64,000 nucleotides of DNA, from the NCBI GenBank assembly GCA_024138015.1, contig JAMXBB010000009.1:12167528-12231527 (forward strand). Reading direction: 5' to 3'. This stretch comes from Lumnitzera littorea. Lineage: Eukaryota > Streptophyta > Magnoliopsida > Myrtales > Combretaceae. Position numbers and translations under genes: made by a program. This document shows, one piece after another, positions 25,655-37,479 of this stretch (position 1 is its first letter; the number at the start of each line of letters is the position of its first letter). Below the pieces are notes generated by a model. That model saw only the letters and a list, made by a program, of their open reading frames with translations. It was not told where the DNA came from and did no database searches.

Positions 25655-26388
25655 TAATACCCACCAGATATTGTATGAGAAAGAACAGAGGAATAAGAAC
25701 TTACCTTTGATCGATAGCAAGCAAATAAAAAAGTAATGGATTCCTAAAGTGAAGCCGCATTTGATAGCAGATGTATACCTTGACTTTGTGTGTTATATAT
25801 GTCGTTTCTGCCTTTTGTCTACTTGTTGGAGGTGTTTCTAATCTTAAGTGCATAAAAAGGGCAGTTTCCAGGCAAAGTTTTCAAGGTCTTGTGTCTCACG
25901 CCACATTTCCGAAATAATACACACTTAATGCATCATCACACTCTCAATCTGTCTTTAATCATAGCTAGAGCCTACTCCAGGAGGTTTCTTTTCAAGTTAT
26001 ATTGAAAAAGGTTAGCTACTTTACTTATGCTTGACAAGTGTACTTAATGTAAGTTTTCCATTATAAACATTTTCATGTGCTTTAGAATTTTCTTTGATTG
26101 GTATTTAATGTAATATTTTTACAGAGTAAATTATGACGATATTATTTAAAAAATGTTGAAATTATAGAGATATCTAGAACTTTAAGAAATAGCATATTAT
26201 GCCTCTATAAAAATGAAAAAAAATTTCCCTTAATGCAAGATGAATCCAATCTTTTATGTCAATACATAATTATAATTACTTTTTAAAGCCAACTAATCAC
26301 CTATCTCGAATTACATTAAACACTAAAATGTCATTAAGGAGAACCTAAAAAAAATTGATCAAATCCCTCAAAATAAATATAAGTAAGG
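25655..26388. repeat. Duplicated ~0.75 kb segment, copy 2
   Basis: Partner of 23,870-24,645, starting at a shared 'cccacca' and ending just before the hAT-like element at 26,399. On the minus strand it keeps a TATA motif and, about 90 bp downstream, a splice-donor-like AAAGGTAAGT. That would suit a promoter followed by a short non-coding first exon. No downstream exon was recognised. Confidence 0.6.
25699..25799 (-). promoter_or_regulatory. Possible minus-strand promoter and first-exon donor
   Basis: On the minus strand TATATAA (25,793-25,799) is followed by about 90 bp without an ATG-led ORF and then AAAG/GTAAGT (donor GT at 25,704-25,703). The spacing fits a TATA box, a start about 30 nt downstream and a first exon of about 60 nt. 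The equivalent signals in copy 1 are both mutated. This is inference from motif spacing only. Confidence 0.25.
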
Positions 26389-26398
26389 GCGAGTAAGT

Positions 26399-27079
26399 AT
26401 AGGATAGGTAAAATATGATACTCTATCCAACCCCACCTTCTAAGGTACAAAATTTCAAAATTTCGAATTGAAACCATTTTGGAAGCAAAACCTATCCTAT
26501 GGTACTTTAGAATCATCTTAAATCCTGTATTCTATAGAATTAAATTGTCTTTCTTTCTATAAATTACATGTTAATGTGATATCAAGGAAGTAATCTATAT
26601 GTGATATTACAAGTTTTTTCATTAATAAAACTTGTAGTAAAATCTTTGAAATTAAAATAAAAAAAAGGTAAATTATTCTATCTTCATAATTTCAAATTTA
26701 TGTGATTTTAATACTTAGCAAATAAGAAACAACTAAGTGAAATGTTGGAAAATGTAAAGTGACAAAGACAACATTAGGATTAGCCATTTGGGATTATCAA
26801 TATATGGTATTTAGCTCTTTCTTTTTTAATGAAATATTTATTAACCGAAAAATATAATATTATCATTTACTATGCATTTATTAATATTATTTAATAATTT
26901 TTATAGTATGGATACATGATACTTAGGACTTATACCTTCACGACTTATGATATAAGTTTTAAGGTAGATATAAGTTAGAAATACCTTGTATTTATACCCT
27001 ATCCTATGAGAGTAGGTTTTGAAAAATCCTTATCTTGAACTGACCTTATGACTTTTAACCTACCTAAAACCTAGCAATC
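26399..27079. mobile_element. hAT-like non-autonomous DNA transposon (MITE-like)
   Basis: About 680 bp flanked by near-identical 8-bp direct repeats (AAGTAAGG at 26,391-26,398 and AAATAAGG at 27,080-27,087), the duplication length of hAT elements. The ends are weakly inverted: GCGAGTAAGTATAGG on the left, and GATTGCTAGGTTTTAGG on the right read on the minus strand. Internally, GGATAGG and its complement CCTATCC recur in inverted positions. There is no transposase ORF. It sits at the end of the duplicated segment copy 2. Confidence 0.4.
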
Positions 27080-27135
27080 AAATAAGGGTACATATAGATA
27101 TTTTATATAACATGATTACCTACTCACTCCTTAAT

Positions 27136-29179
27136 TGTAAAACCCAAACTCAGAAATAAATTAAAAAAAGGGTTTTATAACAACAACAATAATAATGATG
27201 ATGATGATGTTAGAAATATAAAATAAGGGAGGGACTAAACTAATAGAATAAAGACTTAAAGATATGGTATGGTTTATAATTGATGAAGGATAGTAAGGGC
27301 AATATTGTTATGGGAAAAGATTCAGACTTCCAACTATCACTTATCCTAAATAAAAATATTACTTAACCCCATATATTTCCCTTACTAAAACATCACGTTA
27401 CTTTTCTCTAGGAATAGAAAACTTACAGTATTCAACTTAACCCCAAACCCTTAATTAAGATTTGTGTTATAGGAAGAGAAATTCAATAAGAATTAATTTT
27501 TCCTCCATATTTAAGTAAGTTTTCCTTTTATCTTTGATTTACTTTTTCAATTTATGTTTTTAGGTTTTCCTTGAGTTTTGGAAGGAGGTATCATTATTGT
27601 TAGTCTGGTGGTTAGTATGTATGTTGTAGAGTAAAGTTTATGTGAGTCACAAAGAGTGTATGTATATGTGTAGATTTTATGTGCAGTGCATTACGTGTAA
27701 GTGTGCATATGCAATTCTGTGGTAGTGTAGATGAGTGTGCGTGCGTATGTATATGTTTGTATATAGTTTTGTGTCATGTGGCATGTATGTAAGTGAAACA
27801 TGTATGTGTATAAACGAGGATGATGCCTCTGAGAGAGAGTGAGAGAGAGGACAGTATGAAGGAGAAGGGGATACGTATGTGTGTGTGTAAGTTGTATGAG
27901 GGAGGACGAGAGACAAAGAGAGGGAAAGAAGGATGAGAGACAGCAAAAGAGAGATAAAGAGGAGAGACGATGAGAGAGAGAGAGAGAGAGAAACTAGAAG
28001 TAGTGAGTGAAGGAGAAAAAAATAGTAAAATAAGAATAAATAATAGATAATCATACATATGTTATGTATATATATTATATATATAATAATGTATATAATA
28101 TATGTTGTTTGTATGTACACATCAGTGTTAGTGTGTATAGCATGGAAAGATATGAAAAGATGTGTAGAGTACGGTTTGGAAGCTTAAAGTACAGGGCAGA
28201 AGGTTGAGTAAAAGAGAGGAAAGTATTGAGTTACAAAATTTAATAAATTGTGAACTAGTATTTATATTTTGAACAAGTGCTAGGGGATACATGGTGTTAG
28301 ATCTTTTGAGATAAGAGTATCAGGCATGAGATACATGTTTGTTAGATGTGTGTATTAGGTTAGTATTTATAAACCAAACTAAATTAAAACTTGGACTTAA
28401 TTGTTTTGCTTATTGTTCTTGGCTTCAACTATCCATTAGTTGGGTCTAGTGGTGTTGGTGAGTACTCAGTGATCTTTGCACAACAATGTCGATGGAGTCT
28501 TGTACTAAAACGACCAAGGTAAATCTATGATGGTTTTTGGTACTCGAGTAATTAGAGAGGACCCAATACCAATATTTATATAGTAATTATATATTGTGTA
28601 TGTAGGGGTTATGAATAACCCCAAGTCTTAGGACGCTGAGATTGTGCTATTCGTGGACTTAAATGATAAGATTTAAAATCGATTGTTTGTCGCATTTATG
28701 ATGATACTTGTATGTGTGCTTGACTTATTACTTATGTTTCACATACATGTGTTTGGTATCCTATATTAGGCATTAGTTGTCCTTATGGGGATTATTGTTT
28801 TTCAACTATAAGTTTAAGTGTAATTGATGATATGGAGCATATGATGACATAGGATACGACTACTAATTGATGATGATGACTATTCTTACTTTAGTGGTAG
28901 GTCAAGATACGTGTAAATGTCAAGCCTAGGTTATGTTGAGTTATGAGCTCTTTGTTTTAGTTGTATAGGTTATGTTAAGTATTTACTGTACTTAGTTAAT
29001 TGAGTAGTTTATTATGTCACTCATAATCGTAAATTAAGGAGATTATTTTTTATGAGAGTTGGTAGATTTGTATTTAATTGTTGAATTTAAACAAGTTACA
29101 GGTTCTTAGACGCTTGACGTATTAGTATAGGCTAGAGATACATGGCAAGCTATAGCATCCTAGGTTTTGGGGTGTTACA
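27136..29179 (+). mobile_element. LARD-like LTR, copy a (left LTR of tandem array)
   Basis: This 2,044-bp LTR begins TGTAAAACCC and ends GGTGTTACA, and is followed at once by a tRNA-iMet primer-binding site. Two further LTRs of the family lie at 31,320 and 41,896, each preceded by a polypurine tract, which fixes the left boundary. It contains GA- and TG-rich simple sequence (27,780-28,000) but no gene; the long minus-strand ORF here is low-complexity. It keeps the undisturbed site at about 28,758-28,765 where the gypsy element entered copy b. Confidence 0.88.
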
Positions 29180-31307
29180 GTTTTGGTGATATCAAAGCTT
29201 AGGTTAAAGGATCCTTAGAGTACTAGGTATTGAATTTTTAAGACATTGAGATATGAGGAGTTTGGGTTGTTAAGGGATTAAGCTTAAATCTAAGATAGTG
29301 GTTCTTACTAAAGGTTTGGGATAAGTTGCCTTAATCTCACATAAGTATCTTTTTCTTACTTATTATACTTCAAATTACTACTAGTTAAGATTTGTACTTT
29401 CCTATTTTAGTTGTCATCTTTTCTTTGTTGCCTTTACCTTGTTTTTTGATTGTTTTCCATCATATTCTACTAATATATTTGGTATCTTCTTCATACATAT
29501 ATATTTTCAGTACTAGTCTCTCTTTCTACTTCCCTCTCAAAGCTTCCTTATCCTTTTATAATTTACCTAATTTTGGTAAAGGAAGAGTTAGATTGGTGTA
29601 GTGGAGGTGATACTGGAGTTAGAAATGATAGACCTGATCCCTTTTATATGCTCAATAATGTAAAACAAGTAAAATACTAGGTAATGAATTGAATATAAGT
29701 TACTCAATTTGTACTAAGGATACAAAAACAATTTATGAATAAGGCATCTGTATGTACCTGTATGTACCTATATGTCCATTCATAATTAGGATATAGCAAT
29801 ACTATATGTGAAAGTGTAATTCTATAAAAAATAGGAAGATAACTTAAAACTTGAACACTTATTGAGAGGGTTTAAAAAAAAAAAAAAAAGAGCTTAGCTT
29901 TAGATAAGAAGAAATAACCAACTAGTGAATTCAAAATATTTAGATATTGGTATGGAATTTAATTAGAAATCAAGTGCTATGGGTAATATGGTCCAAGAAA
30001 AATTTAATTTGCCCATTACCCATAATATCTCCCATTTTTCTTATATTTTTATCTCACAACAAAAAAAAAAAAAAAGATACCTTTTTTGGAGTAGAAACTA
30101 GAGAACTATAAATACTTATATCAACACTAAGGCAAAATAGGAACTTACTTTGCTAAATTACTTATAGAGGGTATTGACACAACACTCAATAAAAGTTACT
30201 AATTCAAAGATGAATAATTAGTAATTGTGACAAATTAAATAAAATATTAAAATCATGAATTGGCATTGCTTTATACATTGGCACATATACATATGAAATG
30301 GTGTACGAGTCCTTTCATGGTGAGTTAGAGTCATTTCCAATATGTTCATGTGTCAATTGTGTCGATGGGTTGTCTCAAGTCATACCATGTGAGTTAAGTC
30401 AAGTTGTTAGTCTTGTCTCTTTGAATTAGTCATCTATGTTACTTATTAACCCCATATTATGTGTATCTGTTTGAAAATGTATAATATGAAATTTCCTCCA
30501 TACTAAAGGACTATAGTGAGAAAATAGGTAGAGTGATAAGTAAAGAACTAAAGATTGGAGCATAAGTAATAAAGTATCCTAATAATAAATAACAAGCAAA
30601 TTAATAGTATATAGCAAGCCTTAAGGAGAGTAACTTATAAATACTTTAGATTATTATAGTTGTAATAGTAACTAAAGGAGATTAAAAAAATTAACCAAAT
30701 CCACAAAAATTCAACACACCATTAAAGCTTAAAAGAATAAATTAAAAGTTGAGGTTAATCATAAGGGACGTAAAAGCGTTAATATCAAATGAACCAACTA
30801 AACTAAAATATATAAAGGAAATAATTAATTAATATGACTTAACCAATTGAAAATATATATAAGTAAACATAATAATAATAATATTAAGGGTAGTAGTAAG
30901 ACTTTCTCTTACGATCTAATAATGAGTTTGGGATAAGTGAAGTAGATGAGTTGTCACTGGGTAAGGTATGGTAATAGTAAATGAGGGCAACCCTAGAAAT
31001 GTTGAAAGTGGAGTATGTTTGAGAAGTGAGTGCTTTACCTTTGAATCGTAGAGCTATACAAAGAACTGTTATGACCAAAAAGGTAGTATGACATAATGAC
31101 AAATGTTTGACTCATAACAGAAAGGGTAGTTAATGATTACAGTGGTAGCTAAACTTGATGAAAGAAATAAAGTAAAGTGAAGTTAATGTTCTTAAAGTCT
31201 TAGGGAGCTAAAATTAAGTAGGCATTCGAGGAAGAAATCAAGAGAAAGCATTTAGAGTTGTTTCAAGATTTAAGGTTATAAACTTTCAAGGACGAAAGTT
31301 TTGCTAC
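29180..31307 (+). mobile_element. LARD-like internal domain 1, non-coding
   Basis: About 2.1 kb between the primer-binding site and polypurine tract with no gag or pol domain in any frame. It aligns along its whole length with internal domain 2 (39,817-41,881), including an A-run (29,873-29,889 against 40,501-40,516). Loss of all coding sequence with retention of the two priming sites is what defines large retrotransposon derivatives (LARDs), which depend on another element's enzymes. Confidence 0.8.
29187..29198 (+). other. tRNA-iMet primer-binding site, internal domain 1
   Basis: TGATATCAAAGC, 7 nt after the LTR end. The second copy (39,824) reads TGGTATCAAAGC, closer to the initiator-Met consensus TGGTATCAGAGC, so this site has decayed by one more transition. 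Confidence 0.7.
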
Positions 31308-31319
31308 GAGGGGAAAAGT
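31308..31319 (+). other. Polypurine tract before LTR b
   Basis: GAGGGGAAAAGT directly abuts the LTR start. It follows 'gacgaaagtttt', a phrase common just before the polypurine tract of plant Ty3/gypsy elements. Confidence 0.75.
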
Positions 31320-31996
31320 CGTAAAACACAAACTCAAAAATAAATTTAAAAAATGGCTATATAATAATAATAATAATGTTAGAAATATAAAATAAGGGAA
31401 GGATTAAATTAATAGAATAAAGACTTGGAGACATGGTATGGGTTATAATTGACCAAGGATAGTAGGGATAATATTGTCATAAGAAAATATTCAAACTTCC
31501 TATTATCCCTTATCCAAAATAAAAATATTACTTAACCTCATATATTTCCATTACTAAAACATCACGTTACTTTTCTCTAAGAATAAAGAACTTAGAGGTC
31601 TCAACTCAACCCCAAATCCCTTATCAAAATTTATGTTATTAAAAGAGAAATTCAATAAGAATTAATATTTCCTCCATATTTAGGTAAGTTTTCCTTTTAT
31701 CTCTATTTTACATTTTCAATTTATGTTTTTAGGTTTTCTTTGAGTTTTGGAAGGAGTTGTAGTTATTGTTAGTGTAGTGATATGTGTGTGTACCATAGAG
31801 TAGAGTTTATGTGTATCACAAAGAGTGTGTGTGTACATGGAGATTTTGTATACATTGCATTACGAATAAGTGTGTGTATGTAATTTTGTGGCAGTGTGGA
31901 TGTGTATGTATGTGTGCGTGTAGCTTTTTTGTCATTTAACATGTGTGTGAAACGTGTTTGTAAGTGAAACATATGTTTGTGTATAGACGAGGATGC

Positions 31997-32031
<35 letters not shown>

Positions 32032-32933
32032 GATACAAGGGATAGGGGGACACATATGTATGTGTATGGCATGAGGGAGGACAAGAGACAGAGAGAGGGA
32101 AAGGTGGATGAGAGACGGCGAGAGAGAGATAAAGAGGAGAGACGATGAGAGGGAGAGAGAAACTAGAAATAATGAGTGAGGGAGAAGAAAATAAAAAAAT
32201 AAATAATAGATAATCATATATATATATTATGAAAATACATTATATATGTTATATATATAAGAACATATATAATATATGTTGTCTGTACATACGTATTATT
32301 ACTAGTATGTATAGTATGGAAGGATATCAAAAGATGTGTGAAGTACAGTTTAGAAGATTAGAGTAGGGGGTAAAGGGTTGAATAAAAGAGAAGGAAGTAC
32401 TAAGTAGTAGAATTTAATAAATTATAAACTAGCATTTATATTTTAAATAGGTATTAGGGGATAGGTAGTGTCAAATCTTTTGAGATAAGAGCATCAGGTT
32501 TTGGGATACATGTTTATTGGATGTATGTGTTAGATTAGTATATATGAGGTAAAATAAATTGAAACTTGGACTTAATTTTTTTGCTGATTTTTCTTGGCTT
32601 CAACAACCCATTAGTTAGGTCCAGTGGTATTGGTGAGTGTTTGGTGATGACGCTGTCCTTAGTGGAGTCCCATACTGAAATGACCTAGGTAGTTCTAGGA
32701 TGATTTTTGGCAATTGGGTAATTGGGGAAGACCCAAAACCAATACCTATATAGTAATATATATTATGTATATAAGGGTCATGAGTAACCCCAAGTCTCAA
32801 GACATAGAGACTATGCTTTTTGTAAACTTAAATGATAAGATTTAAAATAAATTGTTTATCACATTTATGATGATACTTATATGTGTACTTGATTTGTTAC
32901 TTGTATTTCACGTGCATGTGTTTGGTATCTTGT

Positions 32934-33772
32934 TGGTAGGAATCAACCTCCTAGGCTGATCACAAGAAGCCGAACTAGAGGACTTCAATAGCTCTTATGA
33001 AAAATACTAGATCTAAGCCATAGTCGAGACACAGACTCTTATCCCAATCTAACCTTTGGCCGACTCATCTGTTAAATCATTATGTATGTCCAACATGCTC
33101 TTGCCCAATTGTAAAGTCTTGATTTAGAAGGTAACCTAGGAAAGGTTAGTTGAGTCGAGCTCTCCAACCGACTACTGGCGCTTGACTCCACCTCAACTGA
33201 CTTCCTATCCAAACTGATTGACTCCCGACCTAATCAAGATCAGGTTTGCCCCTTACTACCAGCACTTTTGTACTTTTGCCTGTATATCATACTCCTAACG
33301 TTCAGCCATTAAATGACATGTGCCTTTTGATACAATGTTCTAAAATGATTCTTTCATTTTTGTACTGAATATTCTTTGTCCTTTTTACTCCTTTTTAGTA
33401 TGTTTCATGTAACCCAATTGTAGAATACCCTTTTGTTTTTTCATACATGTAAAGTAGTCCTAGTGGACGGTTATATAAACCCCCAATCGTATGTACACAA
33501 CAACAATATATCTTCAATATAGAATTATTTATTTGAGCAACCTTAGTGTTTATCTCTTAACTCTAATCTATTCTCTTTAGTAAGGAGTAGTGATGAGTAG
33601 CCCTTCAGTTCGGATCAGTGTGTCATATCTAGCGAATTATAGGCCAAGTAGGATCGAGTATTGCATCATATCCATTCGATAGCTACCTGGACTTTACTAA
33701 CATTTTTCCCTGTTTATTTTGGTTTATTTCGTTGTGGTACCTCTCTATGTGTTTGATCCTGGTGACACATCA
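32934..33772 (+). repeat. 5' LTR of the gypsy element
   Basis: TGGTAGGAATC... to ...GACACATCA. The right edge is fixed by the primer-binding site 8 nt further on, and the left edge by the target duplication. Confidence 0.9.
33472..33479 (+). promoter_or_regulatory. TATA box of the 5' LTR
   Basis: TATATAAA followed by CCCCC. The 3' LTR keeps TATATAAA at 39,083-39,090 in the same context, supporting a core promoter with U3 to its left. Confidence 0.6.
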
Positions 33773-33779
33773 GCTTCGC

Positions 33780-33791
33780 TGGTATCAAAGC
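33780..33791 (+). other. tRNA-iMet primer-binding site of the gypsy element
   Basis: TGGTATCAAAGC differs from the initiator-Met consensus TGGTATCAGAGC by one transition. It lies 8 nt after the 5' LTR. Confidence 0.8.
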
Positions 33792-34029
33792 GCAATTCCA
33801 TGAAGGAGTGTGTGAAGTTGCAATGAAGTTTTTATTCGCCTTGCTGTTTGTAGCTATTGTATTCCTTCCATAGCTACTGCAGTGTATTAGTGTGATAGCA
33901 AGTGTAGTTTCATTATTACTCTGTTTTTCATCATGAAAACATAGCAAGTTTGTTTCTATTCTGTTTAAGTGACTATTAGGTATTAAGGTTGTTAGTAAGT
34001 TGTTAATCTGTTCAGAAGGGTATTAAACT

Positions 34030-35399
34030 ATGTCAAATTTGAGCGTTTAGGGAGTTATTGGTGGTTAATGTAGCGGTATTAAACCTGGTTATGGTCATAA
34101 TGGTAGTAATAGCCCAAGTTCCATTGATGATAGACTTAATAGGCTCACTAACCTCATTGAGAGTCTAGTCACGGCGATGCAAGTAAACAAGCAATAGCCC
34201 CTAGGTGTACAGCCACCTAACCTACAAGAAAATGCCTCTAAGAGACTCTATGGCCAAGGTAACTGACCCAATCACCTAGTTCGACCACAACAAGCTGGAG
34301 GAGTAGCGAACCAAGTTATAGACGAAGATTGGAGTTGGAAGAGATTGAGGAGCTAGATGTTGAAGAATTTGGGGAGGAAGAAGAGAAAGTTGACTATTAC
34401 CTATTGCATGGACGAGGATGCCGAACTTCTTGAGGGCTAAGTAATGTTAAGGTTCAAATATTACCCTTCAATGGAAGTGGAGATGTCGATGAATATTTAG
34501 AACGGGAAGAGAAGGTTAAGAAGGTATTTAACTGTTACAAATATACGGATGTTGTCAAGGTTCGACTTGCTGCACTAGAGTTTATTCGGTATGTGACAAT
34601 GTAGTGGAAAAATTTGAATGCAGCTAAGCAAGGGATGGAAGACGAGGTGTTAGAACCTGGGATGAGATGAAAAGGTTATTAAGAGGTAGATTTGTACCTA
34701 AGACATAACTGTAAGATATGTTTGCGAAGTTGCAAGAGCTTCACCAAGGAGGCCAATCTATTGATGACTATTTTAGAGAGTTCTAGATGTTGACAATTTG
34801 AGTCGACGTAGAAGAACCAATAGCCTATATGGTATTAAGGTTTTTTCTTGGACTCAAGTATGAAATTTGCAATATCGTGGAAGTACAGAGGTTTTATACC
34901 TTAGAAGAGGTGATCAAGATCATGCAGAGGGTTGAAAGTAGAGGAGAAATGTTTTGAACTAACCTAAGCAAATATTCTCCTGAGCTCTTGTATCACATCA
35001 ACTTATTCAAGCTGAGTTGAAGAGGCCATACTGAACCGAGGAAAGGAATGACCGACCTGATGAATGTTGAATAGACCAGCATAACCAAGCAGGACAGTTG
35101 AGCAAACCTGAAGCTAGGCCAACCTCGAGAACCTATGAAAAAGGCCAGCTATTCGGATGGAAGACCAGTGAGGTGAAGTGTTTTAAATGCTTAGGCTTCA
35201 AATACATGGTTGCTAAATGTCCAAACTAGCATGTCATGATACTCTAAGGAGACATGGTAGATAGTACCGATGAGAGCAACCTCAAGAAAGAAAAGAATAT
35301 TGGAGAACCCAAAGTAGAAGAGGAAGAGAAGACCTATGTTTATACCAACCAAGGAAAAGTAATGACCCTAGTCTTAAGACGAGTGCTAAGTTTCTTGTT
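34030..35399 (+). pseudogene. gag: Gypsy gag (capsid and zinc knuckle), broken
   Basis: Gag forms the virus-like particle and packages element RNA. An ATG at 34,030 opens a frame that is soon interrupted. At about 34,480-34,960 the sequence matches the retrotransposon gag capsid fold (an LHQGGQSIDDYFREF-like stretch followed by a leucine-rich helix). At about 35,165-35,225 the nucleocapsid zinc knuckle is visible as CFKC...KC, but its histidine is replaced by tyrosine, so it should not bind zinc in the usual way. There are many stops and several frame changes. Protease follows directly downstream. Confidence 0.75.
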
Positions 35400-35800
35400 G
35401 AACCCTGAGGAAGACTAGAGGGAGAATTTATTCCATATCAAGTGTACCATCAAAAGCTAACTATGCACAATCATCGTAAATGGAGGAAGTTATACTAATG
35501 TCATTGCACAGTCCTTTGTGTAAAGGTTGGGCCTACCGACCTCAAAGCATCCTTAACCTTACAAGCTGCATTGGCTTCATGATAAGGGTGCCTTGCATGT
35601 AACTGAATAAGTAACCGTACCATTCAATGTTAGGAATGTATACAGGGACAAAGTAATGTGTGATGTCATCCCTATGGGAGCTTCATAGCTGCTGCTTGGA
35701 CAATTTTTAGATGTTTGACTGATGTGTTGCGCATAACGAGTATAAGAACACCTATGCCTTTGTTAAGGATGGAAAGAGGATAATGTTGAACCCCTAACCC
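35400..35800 (+). pseudogene. Gypsy aspartic protease, catalytic Asp lost
   Basis: The retroviral-type protease would cut the gag-pol polyprotein. The active-site motif is visible as I-V-N-G-G-S at about 35,473-35,490, where the family has Asp; the catalytic residue (35,479-35,481) is Asn. Downstream, the 'VMCDVIPMGAS-LLLGQ' region matches the flap and second half of plant gypsy proteases. Stops interrupt the frame several times. Activity is not expected. Confidence 0.6.
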
Positions 35801-37260
35801 CATCTTAAGTAAATGAAACCCATAATCATCTTACTTAAGCTAGTAAGAAGAAAGCCTTGGTGATGAGCCGTAGAGAGCTTTGATCTACTGAGAAGGCTAA
35901 TGAATCGATGTTTTTATTGGTAAGAAGATTGATGGAGATGAGGGAATTGCCGGATGTCCCATAAGAGATCTAAAGCTTACTAAATGAGTTTTCCAACCTA
36001 TTTCTTGAGGAATTACCTAAGGGACTGCCACCTGTTCGAAGCATAGAGTACGGTACTAATCTACAGTTAGGTACTGCTCTACTGAACCAACTTACATATA
36101 GGATGAACCTTGAGTAGGCTATTGAGCTGAAAAGATAGGTGGACAAACTCATAGAGTGAGGATATATGAAGGAAAGCATGAGCCCTAGTACTATACCAGC
36201 TCTACTCGTTCCGAAGAAAGATGGTTCATTGCTTATGTGCATTGATAGCTGAGCAATCAACTAAATTACTATCAAGTATAGATACCTGATACTGAGGCTT
36301 GATGACATGTTAGATGAGCTTAATGGTGCGAAGATTTTTTCAAAGAATGATTTGTGAAGTAGCTACCACCAAATTCGCATGAGGCTGAGTGATGAATGGA
36401 AGACTACCTTCAAGACTAGGCACGGACTTTATGAATGGTTAGTTATTCCATTTAAACTTACGAATGTGCCGAGCACGTTCATGAGGTTAATGAATCATGT
36501 GATGCACCCTCTATGTCGAAGATGTGTGGGCGTATACTTTGATGGCATATTAGTATACAGAGTTAACCTGAATGACCATGTTCAACATCTTTATGTAGTA
36601 TTTGACCATCATCGAGTTGAGAAGTTGTATGGAAATGTGAAGAAGTGTACATTCTACCAGAGTGAGGTAATATTCTTAGGGTTTGCAGTATCAGTGAAAG
36701 GACTTTAGGTAGATGAGGATAAAATCCAAGCTGTTCTTGAGTGGCTGATACCAAAGAATGTTATTGATGTTCAAAGCTTTCGTAGCTTAGCTTCTTTTTA
36801 TAGGTGATTTATCAAAAACTTCAGTACCATAGCCACCCCCTTAACTAAGCTAACAAAGAAGAGTAGAGGATTCAAATGGAACGATTGAGCTGATCGTAGC
36901 TTCTGGGAGACCAAGGAGAAGCTCACATTAGCACCTATCCTTTCACTATCATATTTTGATAAGCCCTTCGAATTGGAGTGCAACATATTAGGAGTCAGAA
37001 TTGGTGTCGTCATGATGTAGGAATGACAACTCGTTGCCTACCATAGTGGGAAACTTAATGACCTTGCCCTAAACTATTATGTATACAAGAAAGAGTTATA
37101 CTCTCTTTACCGAGCTTTTATTGTTTAACAACATTATTTACTGCTATGAGAGTTTGTTATTTATACAGACTATGAGTCTTTGAAGCATCTAGGGAGTCAG
37201 AACAAGCTCTTGAAGAGGCAAGCCAAGGGGTTGGAGTTCATGGAGGGTTTCTAGTACGTC
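35801..37260 (+). pseudogene. pol: Gypsy reverse transcriptase and RNase H, broken
   Basis: Reverse transcriptase copies element RNA into DNA, and RNase H removes the template. The fingers region is at about 36,180-36,360 (PKKDG motif; 'S-stop-AIN' where the family has R-AIN). The longest open piece, 36,379-36,708, carries the palm. The polymerase motif is YFDG (36,535-36,546) instead of YFDD, so the second metal-binding Asp is lost. The thumb and RNase H follow at about 36,720-37,260 (YTDYESLKHL visible). Stops sit mostly at codons that are Arg, Gln or Trp in the family. Confidence 0.88.
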
Positions 37261-37479
37261 ATCTGACACAAGAAGGGAAGTAGAAATGTAGTTGTCGATG
37301 CTTTATCATGACGGCAGACCTTGTTAACTACTTTGCAAATGAAATTATTGGGATTTTCACACATTACCAAACAATATACTCACGATCCTCATTAGAGCCC
37401 CATCATAGAACAGTGCGGAGATGGAATTGTTGTCAAAGGATATTATCTTAAGGACGACTACCTATTTAAGGATCAAAGG

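Noticed and set aside
27677..28120. 147-codon minus-strand ORF in LTR a
   Set aside because: It is low-complexity (Ser/Leu/Ile runs) made by GA, TG and TA repeats; LTRs b and c disrupt the same region differently. Not a gene.
33714..33947. 77-codon minus-strand ORF across the 5' LTR end and primer-binding site
   Set aside because: It is antisense to well-defined retrotransposon signals and has no domain.
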